Part shown: positions 44,028 through 55,767 of the stretch, one piece after another | Layout: every line of letters starts with the position of its first letter | Numbering within the stretch: position 1 is the first letter of the stretch | Assembly (NCBI GenBank): GCA_003008705.1 | Contig: PDUO01000006.1 | Coordinates: 443,295 to 507,294 of the forward strand | Reading direction: 5' to 3' | Length of the DNA stretch: 64,000 bases | From: Pezicula radicicola | Taxonomy: Eukaryota; Ascomycota; Leotiomycetes; Helotiales; Dermateaceae | Notes under the pieces: model-generated | What the model saw: the letters and a program-made list of their open reading frames with translations, nothing else | What the model was told of the DNA's origin: nothing | Databases searched by the model: none | Translations under genes and position numbers: made by a program

Positions 44028-45822
44028 TCATCTGTAGTACTTCGGCACGCTAATGCTCATCCTACCTTTCTTGTCCTTCTGAATTCGCACAGGCGCACCG
44101 CCCTCTGGCTCAATGATCTCCTCCCTTCTCACAAGCGTGACCTCATCGCCACGGACTCGATCTTGCTCATAAATGACTAGTTCGCCTTCTCGTCCTTGGG
44201 CACGAATACGCTCGGCTCTTCGCATCTCGCGGTCGGCACGCTTCTCTGCTCGCAATGCTTCCTTCTCGGCCTCCAGTGCTTTGATTTCGGCGCGAATGGC
44301 ACGCTCAGAACCGACACGGCGCTCAGCAGGTATAGCAAGTGCAAGAGGCCCAACAGGCATTGGGTCTGAACGTTCAACTATTTCCCTTCTCTCGTGGACA
44401 ACAGTGCTCTCTTCTCTGGGGTGAGCCTCGTAAATGACAGGACCTTGGTGATGGCTATGATGACTATGTGCCGGGGATGGTGCACGATGAAAATGCTCAG
44501 TAGTTTTGGTGTCGGTTATGATTTCGGTCTGTTGCGGTGGAGGTGGTGGTCCTGGGGCGAGGACCCATCCTGGTGGGGGTGGAGGTGGGACAGTAAAGAT
44601 CTCTTGTCGGCGCTCTTCAACAATGGTTCCTGCTTCAGAGCGTCCACCATGCATTTCAACTTCTGGAGCGACAAGATAATTTGTTACTACAGTTTCTTTT
44701 TTGACCTCTAAAGAAGACATTAGGGGCTGAAAACCCGGGGGACAAGGAAAGGACAGAACTCACCTTCAACCTTGTAGTCTTCACTAAGTTTGATTACTTC
44801 GTCGATATTCTCACGTCCAAGAGCTTTCTGAATAATGATTGTGTCGCCCTGCAGTGTAGGTTAGTGGTGGCAGTCTAGTTGATATCAAAATTACTAACCT
44901 CTTCTTCGAATGGATAACCCAGATCGATGATAGCCTTCTTGCTGACCAACCGAGCTGGCATTCTCGTCTTGCCCTTCTTAGGAAATTCGCTCTTGCTACT
45001 CTTGTGGCTTCTGTGACTCTTGTGGCTTCTGCTGCTTCTGATAGTCTCTCGTCCACTGCTACTGCTCGAACTAACAGAGCTGCTCCTGGCGCTTGATACC
45101 ACGCTCCCTCTCGTGCTCCTATCCTTGCTGCGACTTCTGCTGCGTCTCCTCGTCCGGATAATCTCGCGTTCTCTCACTCGCTCGGGAACTCCCCTGTATT
45201 CATCGTCACCATAGAAATCTGGCTCGGCGATCCTAATATCCTCATAATCTCTCTCAGCATATCGTCTTGGCGGAGGAAGAGCCCTGGTTCTGGGTAAAGG
45301 AATAGGAGCAAATTCCTCTCTTCTTGCGGGCGGTCCATAGAGCTCTTCTTCCCTTCTCTCCGCATATCTGACCACGGGCTTGCGGTCGAAAGTATCGAGA
45401 CTGGATTGTCGTCTCAAAAATGCTGGTCGGTTTACTGGACCACGTCGCGGTGGAGAAGGGCTGTAGTATTCTCTCTCTTTCTCAATGGTCAACCGAGTAT
45501 CCCTGGCCGGCTCGCGTACATATCTTGGTTCGTCGTCATAGTATACCCGCTCCCTAACCCTATCCTCTTCGAACCTGCCTCGACCCCGTCCCTCAATTAT
45601 TTCGTCGTAAGAACGCTCCCGTGGTCGTGGAATTCCACCAAATCCACCTCGGGGTCGGCGAGTATCACGAATCACCTCTCGCTCCTCAAGTCGTTCCCGC
45701 TCCCCGCCGAATCTGGATCGATCTCGCTCGTAATCAAAGCGCTCGGTATCCCATCTTTCACCTCGTCCTGCTCGACCAAAGCCGAGATCTCCTGCAGAAG
45801 AACGGTAAGGATCACGAGACAT
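44028..45822 (-). CDS. DUF8035-domain protein, Arg/Ser/Pro-rich
   Basis: Protein of unknown function, 562 residues. Exons are 45822-44899, 44848-44764 and 44707-44028. The long N-terminal part is rich in Arg, Glu, Tyr and Asp (RERERLEEREVIRDT, DEPRYVREPARDTR) and turns into an RS-like stretch (RTRRRSRSRSKDRSTRG, HKSHRSHKSSKS). A conserved segment follows: KKGKTRMPARLVSKKAI, IDLGYPFEEE, then across the first intron GDTIIIQKALGRENIDEVIK and LSEDYK. I recognise this as the DUF8035 family of filamentous fungi. The third exon encodes polyproline, His-rich and Glu/Arg helical stretches and ends SISVPKYYR. The open frame upstream to 46191 has no ATG start and is taken as untranslated. RNA-related function is only suggested by the RS-like region. 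Confidence 0.85.
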
Positions 45823-47083
45823 GGCTGATATCTTTGACGGTAGTATTTGATTACCAGCTCGTTGTTGAGTGCAAGATGATGTGTCAGGTATGCGTAGAGC
45901 CTGCTTAGTCGAGTGATACCCCGCTGTAGCCGCTGAAACCTCGCTCCGGGCGCAGAGAGCGATGTCGCTTCGAGTTTTGCTCTCGTTGTAAAGTGTTGAT
46001 ATGAAGGTGACGGTCAAGAGGTGCTTTTTGGCAGTGTAGTGAGAGGTGATAAAGAGAGAGGTGGAATGAGAAGGGTTTTCTATCTGGGGGGATTGAGATG
46101 ATTGTGGGGTCGTGGTCAAGGTGTTGAGGGTATGAAGCAGGCTTCGGCCTGTTCGAGATGTGTCGAAGCCTGACCTTTTCACACTGCCCAATCAGGCACA
46201 AAGCTCACACATGATTCACACCTCTCACCATTCGATTCTTCTATTTCTTTCTTTCTTTCTTTTTTCTTTCTTTTTTCTTCTTCTACGCGGTGTATCCTAC
46301 TCTTCACATGCACTTACGTCACTTGGATCTTCTGTCGCACAGCACAGCACATTTCTCTTTTCTTATTTCTTTCTGTAAATAAAAGCACTCCACAACGACA
46401 AGTATTGCGCGCAGCAATGCACTGCGTCACTGAGCTTGGATCTTCCCGACCGCAAGTCCTGCGAGATGACGTCGGGCACCAATAACTCCCAATCACCGCC
46501 TGATCGTCAAATCAGGCTGCGCACGGGGAAAGAAACTTCGCCGTGATATGGTGTTTCCTATTAAGCTGTCTCAAATCAATCGTATAAAACGCTTGTTAAT
46601 GTTGGTGCAAGGACGAGGCTGTGACCTCGAGATTCCAGAGATGGCTATTCTGGGATCATTATAGTAGAGTAACGGGAACGGCCCGTGACGGTGAGATCCA
46701 CGGTAGTATGTCAAATCCTCCTCGAGGTGTTGGGTACTCGGTGGGCAAGCATTGGGTTCGTTGGGCAGAGAAAGGCAATGACATAGCCCCATCCTGCGCG
46801 TAGAGCCATCAGTAGCATCATGGACGAGTTGAGTCATTGTCATTGTCGTGAACTTCATCCGTTATATGTCAACACGATCTGCCATCGGTCAGTGAGACCC
46901 GAACTCCGAACACCCTAATAAACAAATTGGTATCCGCAAGCATAACCGTTGGACCATATCCAGCCTCCCAATTGTTCATACAAAACAGACAAGAAATTTT
47001 AAGACCCTTTTTCGGTGATTGTACATAACTTCGTGACAACGTGGTAAGGAACGAGCCGATGAAGCATTCATAAAAACGGTCTC
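45823..47083. other. Intergenic
   Basis: Promoter of the DUF8035 gene with a strong polypyrimidine tract of TTTC repeats at about 46240-46285, then 3' flank of the sugar permease gene. No gene seen. Confidence 0.4.
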
Positions 47084-49070
47084 TTAACGAGCACTAATCC
47101 TCGTCTCAGTTCCCATTCCCGACCTCAGCGGCCATTCATCAAGGTCTACCACGGGTTTGTCCTCTCTGAGCTCCCGATTCGCAAATCCGCCCATAGGAGC
47201 CACGATCTTGAGGTTTCCAGCCTGGATATCCTTCTCCAACTCATCAAGCCTGCTGCCTCTGATGACCGACCTCCATGCTGGCCTCCCGCTATCAAAAACC
47301 TCATCCATCTCCTCTAGCGATTTGCCTTTTGTTTCGGGCGCTGTCAAGAACATGTGGATGAATGCCATTCCGTTAAACGTAGCAAAGATCATATACGTCT
47401 TCCAGCTTATGTTCCACAACATCGGTGGCACGGCGAAAGCCAGAATACAATTCCAAAACCAATTCGAAGCAGTAGCGAGACTGACAGCTTTGGCTCTGAT
47501 CTTGTTGGGAAAGATTTCAGCTGGATATGTCCAAGACGTTGGGCCCCATGTTGTCGCAAAGGCGGAGACTGTAAGGTAGGTCATTGCTACAATGGCCGAC
47601 GAGACCGCTTTATTGCCGAGTACAATCCAGCTAATATCAGAATTCTCCGCGTTCGTAAGAGGCGGGACGTTGGGTTCGCCATATACTGCTTGTAGAGCAC
47701 CAACTATGAAGAGGAAGGTCATCATCAGGAAAGATCCGATGAGCATAGCTGGACGACGACCAAAACGATCGAGGTATATTATGGCGGGAAGTGTAAGGGT
47801 CACATTCAGAAGATATTGTATCGAGGCTGTCAGGAGAGGTGTGCCGTTGTTTGCCCCTTCCATTATATCTGATCTTTATTAGCTTAAAGAACGATACGGT
47901 TACGAGTAGTATCACTTCTAGGCTTCCCAACCTATGCTTTACTTATTCTTTACTTGTTTTTGTGGTGAGTTGGCTTATCATGTCCTTGACATGCAAGAAT
48001 GGGCATGAAGTAGTAGAGATACGAAAACTCACAAACAACATAGTACATCATAATGTTAATCCCGCAAAGTTGAGACCACATCTGGACACTCATTCCGAGA
48101 ATTACACGCTTGGCAATTCGAGGGACAATCATTTGGCGATAGCTGGAGACAGCTTCTTCCCTTTCAAATCGAAGAGCTTCCTCGATTTCCTGGTACTCTG
48201 CCAAGACCTTGGGATGATTAACATCACCACTACCATGCAGGGTGGCCATTATCTCTATAGCTTCTTCCCATCTATCCTTCGACGCAAGCCACCTTGGTGA
48301 CCTTGGCAGAAAGAACATCCCAAAGAAAAGGATGACGGCGGGGAAGATTTGGATACCCCAAGGAATGCGAAAAGCAGCGGTGGGCTGGTTCGGATCAGAT
48401 GGACCTCCCCCAATATTCGATGCCCCATACTGGATGAAATACTGGATGAGGATACCCCATGTAATCGCCCACTGTTGTAGAGAAACGACTCGACCACGAA
48501 TCTCTTTGGGAGCTATCTCAGACTGGTATACTGGACAGACTGAGGATGCGATTCCAACACAGAAACCGGCGATGACTCGCCCCACGACAAGCATAGGTAT
48601 ATTGACAGATGCGCATTGTATTCTAGTTTGGTAGAATCAGCTCTGTGGCCACAGAGTTATCGACGGAGGTAGCTCACATAGAACCGATAATCCATAGAAC
48701 GGACGCTATCTGAATGCCAGTCTTCCGCGAGTAATAATCAGCGATGAAAGAAGAGGCCAGAGCACCAGCAAGAGAACCGAAGGGCATCGCGGCTGTGATA
48801 CCACCTTGCCGGTAAGAGACCGGGTTGCCGAAGTAGTTCTTGTATGCTTGTGTTCCTAGAACACCAGACATACTCGAGATCTGCATGCAATGAGTAAATT
48901 GTCCCTTGAAAGCGAGCTTTAGACATACATCAAAGCCAAATAGGCCCCCACCTACTAATGTCAGCCATGAATTGTGCCATTAAGACCCCGGCTTTCAGCA
49001 GAGTCGCAAACATACCTATGGCAGCAAAGCCACAGATTAGGTAGACATTCGAAGCCTGATACCGAACCAT
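47084..49070 (-). CDS. MFS sugar transporter (hexose/quinate permease type)
   Basis: Plasma-membrane sugar:proton symporter of the major facilitator superfamily, 551 residues with 12 expected membrane helices. Exons are 49070-49016, 48951-48929, 48880-48678, 48622-48033 and 47868-47084. Exon 2 is just 23 nt and encodes GGLFGFD, the conserved end of helix 1. Signatures are GRVIAGFCVGIASSVCPVYQ and SEIAPKEIRGRVVSLQQWAI, LPRSPRWLASKDRWEEA (PxSPRWL), YLDRFGRRPAM, and PAEIFPNKIRAKAVSLATA. The end signature is APETKGKSLEEMDEVF. The long hydrophilic tail after residue 480 is typical of fungal members. Substrate cannot be fixed from sequence; similarity in tail and loops is to the hexose or quinate branch. 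Confidence 0.93.
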
Positions 49071-50218
49071 CTCGATTGATCTTTCCGATGAGCAGCGCTC
49101 AGCCGAACCTTATTAGGACAATTTTAACATGAAGATTGAGCCACAATCTGAAGGAGCAAACATCTTCGAATAACAGTAAAAGGAAATGATCAGATACTTA
49201 TAACAGCCACGCCGCACAGGAGCACCAACACGAAAAGCCCGGGGTACCTGGTAATGTAGTAATGTAGCAGATGCCCAGAGGCGTGGAAAGTACTGGGGAA
49301 AATATGCATGGCACCAGTGGCAGCGGAAGTAAAACCATACTATTTGTCCATGACCGATTTGGCATCACGAGGAGGTGGTGTGAGTACTGCGCCGCCCATT
49401 CGCCCGGGTGAGCCTTGTGGGAATTGGCGTTGGACCACAGGATTTCCGGAAAGCATTGCATTGTCAGCAGAGTGACGATGGCTGTATGGAGATATCCATA
49501 GGCTATTTGCTGCAATTGACAGGGTATTATACGATCGTATAAAAGGTACTAGTACCAACTTATTGTATGCTGTACATAGAGAAAGAAGTGCGATGGTGCC
49601 AGAGGAGGCCAGCGCTTGCACGAACCACTAGGAGCTTCACAAAATGAGTTAGCCAATAGGATCGCATGCCTCACATACTCCGTAGCAAGTCGATACACTA
49701 CGAAAGTACAGCATGCTCACAACAACCTATGCGAATTGACGACTTCACATTATTTCCCATCCTTATACATAATGCGACGTTTGATGCACCAAAAGAGATG
49801 TCGGCCGTAAGATCAAGCCGAAAGAAGGACCGTCCTCGTCCTCGAACCCGCCTTCTCCACGTTTTACAAGGGTTGTTAGCATGACAGCTTGCGTTGCGGG
49901 GTGCGCTTCCTCGACCGACTTTCAGGGAACGGAGGCGGAAGAGAAATCTCTACGGTTCACCAAAAGTGTACTAGATACCCCGGAAAGTAGCTAAATTAAC
50001 TCATTTCAGAGGGCTTAATTGGTCTTTACAGAAGTCGAAAACTTTAAAAGCGTTTCCCTATCGTCACCAAATATATCTTTGAAATCCCTGGGAAAGTACC
50101 TAAGAGAACCCGGATGATTCTATTTATCTGGGTAATTGAGTGCTCCGCTATTGTTTAAAGTATCGCGGACCACCACCGGCAGAATCGCTCAAACGCACAA
50201 GTCTGAACGACGGCCCTT
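49071..50218. other. Intergenic
   Basis: Upstream of the sugar permease and downstream of the thioesterase. Overlapping short ORFs only; nothing assignable. Confidence 0.4.
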
Positions 50219-51327
50219 TCATTGCCTTGGCGACAATTCAGACACGATATTCTTCTCATCTTTCCATGCGAGGGCAACGTATCTAATACGAGTGTCAGTA
50301 AGCCAACTTCCGGAGATAATTTCCTTGAAGCACAGGTCCGCTTCTGGTTTCAAACTGACTTTGTATGGGAGCCTCTTGCCGCTATTTCTCCCTTGGTATT
50401 AATAAACTGGACGGAGGTATAGGCTAACGTCTTTCCAACTATAGCGAGCACCTTTAGTAGAAGTCACCGGGATCGTCTAGACATGGAATGTTTACATTTA
50501 TCACAGGTCACAACACCTTTCAAAGTATCCCCAACCTTTCCACCAGGGTTGAGATATGTGACTGGGTTGATCAGCAAGTAAAAAATCCGGTGGGATAAAC
50601 ATCAACTTACCATTCAAGTCTGTAGAGACCCCTGTGGAATATAATCCCCTTGAAGCAACTGCTAATGACCCTCCCAAGTCAACTGTTCTCTCCTCTTAGC
50701 TCCTTGCGACTTGAGAGTCTATTGGCCATACATACCCATACTGGCAATCGTGCCTCCGTGGATCACATTGAGACGATTCTGGGCCAAGAATTTGAGCATA
50801 ATTTCAGAAAATGGAAGATAAGTGACTGACTGTATGCTCTTGTTTGATATCCAGCTCGAAATCAACGCGTCCGGGCTCGGCCGCTGTGACACGGAACTTG
50901 CAGGAGCATGAGTAAGGTCTTGTGAATGAGACGAACTGTACAGGTTGGCAGCCTTACATTCTCTCCAAGCAATCTATAAAGTAACCGTCATCAGCGAAGC
51001 TCGTTTCTTGTAAGGTGACCCTTAGCCTTATTCCTGAAAGAGGGCCAGCTATCAAACAACAGCATCACGCTGAGGCCCAAAAATATGGATATGCTTGGCC
51101 AGCACCTCTCAAATGGAACGCAGTACGAGAGGATTGAAAAATGGAGGAATTGAAAATACCTTGGTTCCAGCCCTGGCGTTGGTCAGTTTAAGTACCCCCT
51201 TAGAAGAAAGTTGACGAACGCACCCGACTCAGCTTGGAAGCTCTTGAGGACCTGAGCTGAAGTTAGAATTTCCTCCATAATTAGACATCTTCAAACATAC
51301 AGATCTCACAAAACGAAGAGCAGCCAT
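50219..51327 (-). CDS. Acyl-CoA thioesterase, ACOT13/PaaI (4HBT) family, ten exons
   Basis: Hotdog-fold thioesterase of 157 residues, hidden by nine introns. Exons are 51327-51301, 51251-51224, 51172-51160, 50973-50958, 50896-50831, 50778-50736, 50682-50611, 50561-50496, 50438-50360 and 50282-50219; all phases agree and total 158 codons with stop. The product contains FRVTAAEPGRVDFELDIKQE, then HT-NRLNVIHGGTIASM, VDLGGSLAVASRGLYSTGVS, TDLN-VTYLNPGGKVGDTL, FGKTLAYTSVQFINTKGEI and RGSHTKYVALAWKDEK. HGGTIASMVD is the family's active-site loop, with the Asp as catalytic base in related enzymes. It is expected to hydrolyse acyl-CoA in mitochondria or cytosol. Exons 6-10 are certain; exons 1-5, including a 13-nt and a 16-nt exon, fit phase and consensus but need transcript proof. 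It is divergent from TFB2. Confidence 0.82.
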
Positions 51328-51625
51328 ATTGCACAAGTCTGAAGATGACCTTACTGATTGAAGAGGGAGTAGTAAACCGCGTACCCTAAGGACTTTTGAC
51401 AGATAACTCCCGTCCTCGGCTCTCGCTCACCGAAAGCCGGCAATTCAACTTACAGCAGGGGTAGCTATATTTAGCACGTGATCAATATCGGTTGAATTAT
51501 TTGACTAGGCTAGAGGCTAGGCTGGGCACGGAGGGACAAGGCTACGACAATATCACCTCTAGCTCGCGGACGATGATAAATTGATCCTGTAATTGCCAAA
51601 GATTCGTGACTTCAATACTGTCAAG
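51328..51625. promoter_or_regulatory. Divergent promoter region of thioesterase and TFB2
   Basis: 298 bp between two start codons on opposite strands, so both genes must share it. Contains CACGTG (at about 51476) near its middle. Confidence 0.5.
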
Positions 51626-53150
51626 ATGTCGGTCTCTACGCTCGCCTCGTTTGACTACCTGGAAAGCCTTTCAGGGACTACCTTCAAGAAGTTGTACAAG
51701 CAGCCCTCGACGTCTCTGGCCATCTTCAGGCGTATGCTGCCTCCATTGGCGAAAACATTTGTTATGGCGTTACTATACATGAGCAAGCCTTTTCCCCTCA
51801 CTGACCTTGATACATGGGTGAAGCCAGATAGCAAGAGGTAGCAATGGCGAAACTGCCTGGTACGAATACTACTAACACTCTGCAGACAGAAAGACCAAGC
51901 CCTTTCGTTACTAAAACGTTTACATATTGTCCACATTACCGCGCCGAGTCGAGAGAATCCTCAAGTCGTATCTTTAACTGACAATTTCAGCGCGTCCTTA
52001 CGAATTGCCCTGACTGGGGGTGGCGATCACCAGTCATTTGGAGTACCCTCGAGTGATGTGGTCACGAATGTCGATCTCAACTTTTTGGACAATTACGCCA
52101 GGCAACAATGGGAGGGAATCTTACATTATGTGGTCAGCAATGTTGGTGAAGGAGGGCACCAGCATGGTCAAGGGCCTACGGATGGAGTAAAGAAGTTACT
52201 GGAAATTGGGGGCTTGGTCACAAAGGGGCGTCGTTCTGGGGGTGGCATTACACAGGCTGGGTTCTCTTTTCTTCTACAGGAAGTGAATGCACAAGTCTGG
52301 ACTCTGCTCCTTCTTTGGATTGCAAATGCGGATAAGGTAAGGGATACTGTACTGATGCCGTGCCCTGAGCTGACACAGACAGATGGAAATGGACTCGGCC
52401 GACCCCTCTGTCGACATTCTATCCTTCCTCTTCATGCTTGGCTCTCTTGAACTTGGACGCGCTTACAATCGCACTACTTTGACTAGTTCACAACAACAAA
52501 TGCTCACCTATCTCCTTGATTTCGGTCTCGTCTATATCCCTCCTGCAACATCCTCGCAATACTTTCCTACTCGACTAGCCACCACCCTCACCTCTGATGC
52601 CAGTGCTCTACGCAGTGTGTCTGCCGGATTCGATGCAGCACTCAGTGCGTCTACAGGATCGAAAGGATTCGTAATAGTAGAAACAAACTATAGACTATAT
52701 GCATACACATCTTCGCCCCTCCAGATTGCTGTCCTGGCTCTGTTCACGAAACTCATCATGAGATACCCAAATATGGTGTCTGGGCGTATATCACGAGAGT
52801 CGATTCGTTCAGCGATTGACCATGGTATAACCTCCGATCAGATCATCTCATATCTAACAACGCACGCACATCCTCAATTACACAAGCATGCTGCTGCAAG
52901 AGGTGGCGGCCCTGTACTTCCGCCAACAGTGGTAGACCAGATAAGGTTGTGGCAGATTGAGACTGAACGTATGAAAGCTACACCTGGCTTTCTATTCAAA
53001 GACTTTGACACTCAGAAAGAATATGATGCGTGTGCTACATATGCAGAAGAGATCGGAGTTTCGATATGGAGAAGCGATGCGAAAGGGATGTTTTTTGTCA
53101 CTAAGATTGACCAAATAAAGGATTATATCAAGTCGAGAAAGTTGAAGTAG
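51626..53150 (+). CDS. tfb2: TFIIH subunit Tfb2 (p52)
   Basis: Core subunit of general transcription factor TFIIH, which activates the XPB/Ssl2 ATPase in transcription initiation and nucleotide-excision repair; 476 residues. Exons are 51626-51837, 51886-52336 and 52383-53150. Recognisable blocks are DYLESLSGTTFKKLYKQPST, FRRMLPPLAKTFVMALLYM, WEGILHYVV, KLLEIGGLV, QAGFSFLLQEVNAQVWTLLL, GFIVVETNYRLYAYTSSPLQ (GSKGFVIVETNYRLYAYT as read) and LFTKLIMRYPNMVSGRISRE. The C-terminal Tfb2_C region is marked by VVDQIRLWQIETERMKATPG and AEEIGVSIWRSDAKGMFFVT. Length matches the family. The start MSVSTLASFDYL was chosen as the first ATG in frame. Confidence 0.95.
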
Positions 53151-54030
53151 GGTTAAAACCTCGCAACTACATTGTTGCGCTGGGTCAAAAATGCAGTCAG
53201 CTAGCGATTGTACTGAGGTGGTAATTTAGCGACGCACTCTGATCCGATCCAAGGATGTAATCAGACTTGTACGTATCCCTCACTCAAGAACACTATCTTG
53301 AATTGTTCATCTAACTCGGTCGTCTAGTATCACCGTTAGGATGACAGGAAAGATGGTAATAGAGAGGGAGAAGAAGAGAAGTTAATCTGGGAGAAGGCCT
53401 TTAAACGATGTCGACGACTAGATATCTAATAGAGAAGAGCTATAGAAAGAGCTCCTAGCGAAGAAACTAAGATACATACTAGACAGCGGGTATTTCTGCT
53501 ACCACTAAGAATCAATATCGATCACTATTCAGTTGTGTTTGTTATAAAAGTAAACTATATCCTGCTATAAAGCTGCTCAAAACAAATAAATCCTTCCGTC
53601 TTAGCCTATCCCGCAAGAAATAGTTCGCATTATAATACAATAGTACCATCACCAAAGGTTAAAACAACAGAAGGTGTTGTAAACAGCCATACTATTCAAG
53701 TGGAGTGTTGAATTTCAGGGATCTTTTTACTTCCGATGTTGATTAGTCGTTTGAGATACTGGCAAGTCAGGTTAGAATCTTAGGCGAGAATTTGAAGGTC
53801 TCCATACAATTTTCGAAGTACAACAATTCTAGGTACAAAGATGGCAGACGCGCACGCACACTTCCAAGTCTCCAGTAAAATGACTCCAGTAAAATGACTC
53901 CAGTATCTTCTATCATCTATCCCAATCCCAAATCCAATCCAATTCCTCATCACCAACACACCAACACACCAACACAATCAACCATCAAATACAACAACAA
54001 AAGCACCCACCCACGTCACATTTCAAACCC
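53151..54030. other. Intergenic between convergent genes
   Basis: Between TFB2 and the START-like gene; AT-rich, includes a short duplicated TGACTCCAGTAAAA at 53880-53905 and CACCAACACACC repeats near 53950 (3' side of the minus gene). No gene seen. Confidence 0.4.
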
Positions 54031-54822
54031 CTATCCCCTCTCCCCATTAACAATCTCAGTGAAATCCTTTAAATCATCAGCCCAGTCCCTAAACCTCTCT
54101 CTCACCTGTTCCCTAATACCCGCCCACGTCATAATCCAAACAAAAATACCACCAAAAGTACCCCAAGTCCGATACTCAGTAAAATCCTCATTCCCCTCAA
54201 CACTAACAAATTCCTGTACCCTTTCAGCTCTTAACATCCAATCAAAATACCCCGTAGTCCTCCAAACAATCCTCTTCCCCCTTCTCCACCTCTTCCCTCC
54301 CTCATTCCCGGTCTCAATCCCTTCCTCCCCTTCCCCACCCTTTTTCTCTCCCCCTTCCTCATGAGAAGAAGGAATCAACCCCACAAAATCCCCCACAAAC
54401 ACAACAACATGATCACTCCAATTATCAACCGGATATCCCCGTCCCTTCATACAATTATGAAAAGTAGCAGTAGCACCCTCCTTCAAAATAGTCTGTTTAC
54501 TACCAATACTCGCCACATCTCCAAGTGATTGATTAACGTTAGAAAGGATGTCGACTTTTCGAGTGAAGGAATTCCATTGCGGGAATGTAGAGGTGTAGGT
54601 ACTGAAATTGAAGACTGTTGAGACGGGGGCGTTGATCAGGGTTGTTGTTAGGATTGTGAAGGATTGCGAAGAAGAATTGGGATAGGTTGGTGTTGGGAGG
54701 GGCTGGGGTGTTATTGTTGATGTTGTTAGTGAGGGTGTTTGGGAAGACGTTGTTTTCTGGAGTTTGTTCTCCTTCATGGTTTCTTTCTGTTTCTCCTTTT
54801 GGTACTCCTTCGTGTTTTGCAT
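54031..54822 (-). CDS. SRPBCC / START-like fold protein
   Basis: Single-exon protein of 263 residues. After a Gln/Lys/Thr-rich N-terminus (about 50 residues) comes a START/SRPBCC-type fold. It is recognised by TLINAPVSTVFNFSTYTSTF and PQWNSFTRKVDIL at the start, and VWRTTGYFDWMLRAERVQEF and GNEDFTEYRTWGTFGGI toward the end. The final helix is RERFRDWADDLKDFTEIV. This order is standard for the family and a hydrophobic ligand pocket is expected. An acidic/Gly insertion of about 30 residues (EEGGEKKGGEGEEG) interrupts the central sheet. Role unknown. A plus-strand ORF over the same bases is a shadow. Confidence 0.78.
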   Translation of the reverse strand: MQNTKEYQKEKQKETMKENKLQKTTSSQTPSLTTSTITPQPLPTPTYPNSSSQSFTILTTTLINAPVSTVFNFSTYTSTFPQWNSFTRKVDILSNVNQSLGDVASIGSKQTILKEGATATFHNCMKGRGYPVDNWSDHVVVFVGDFVGLIPSSHEEGGEKKGGEGEEGIETGNEGGKRWRRGKRIVWRTTGYFDWMLRAERVQEFVSVEGNEDFTEYRTWGTFGGIFVWIMTWAGIREQVRERFRDWADDLKDFTEIVNGERG

Positions 54823-55767
54823 CCGGACTGATAGTTACCATGTATTTTTCATTTTGGAAAAAGGGAGAAACGCCGGTTTGTTTACGTCACGGTTTCGAAA
54901 TTTAAAGTGTGCACAGAGGGCGTGAGGTCAGGAACAGTTCAACACGTGAAGATAGGCTTACCTTTCAGCTGCTGCAGCTAGACTAATCCATTCACTACCG
55001 CAATACGTGCTGAAATGCTGAAAAGTACTAGTGCATACTTAGCAGGTCCTGAAATTAAATCTACAACGATGGGGGTAAATTTAGAGGTGCGCCACAAAGT
55101 TAATCCTGGCTGTAGTCAAAGAGTAAAACTCAAGCGACGGGTGCTTGATGTTCATAGGCGACAAGATACCTGGACTAGGTGCCTCAGCATCCTTAACAGG
55201 TCCCTCACCAGATTATTCAAATCTAAGAACAGGTGAACTTTTCTCTTTAGTGTGATTTACCAAACTGGTCGTATTTATTCAATTTCACAGTCAATCACCG
55301 TCAATTGAACTTGTCTTGATTTTATTTCATATTCCATATTCCCTGAACCAACCCTAGGAAAGAAGTAGGTACCCGGTCGCTGCACTTCGAATCCATTCAG
55401 AAAAGAAAACGGCGAATTCCGAGCCAGTGCTACAAAAGAAACGGGTATCCGCTTACTAGACTCCAAATCTATCTGGTGTAGGAAATAACGAATCTAGCTC
55501 CTGCGGCGGACAAATCCCAACGTAAGAGACGAAAGCAAGTGGCCATTCATGATCAGAATGTGAGCAAAACAAACTCAACAAGTTGTGTTGCTTTGCCATA
55601 GTCTGAAAAAAAAAGAGTTTCAGATGGAAACATACACAGGGCAGAAGACGTAAAACTCCGAAATAAAGCAAGGAAAGGAAATAACATAAAAGAACGTAGA
55701 CCACTTGACTGGCAGAGCTACTACTCCGACGAGCAAAGCCAGGTACAGTTGCTACATATGACAACCC
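54823..55767. other. Intergenic
   Basis: Upstream of the START-like gene and downstream of the next minus-strand gene. No gene seen. Confidence 0.4.

Noticed and set aside
45823..46191. N-terminal extension of the DUF8035 protein
   Set aside because: No ATG at the open-frame start and low-complexity Ser/Thr content; MSRDPYR at 45822 is the first sensible start.
53894..54364. Plus-strand 156-codon Ser/Pro ORF
   Set aside because: Antisense shadow of the START-like gene.
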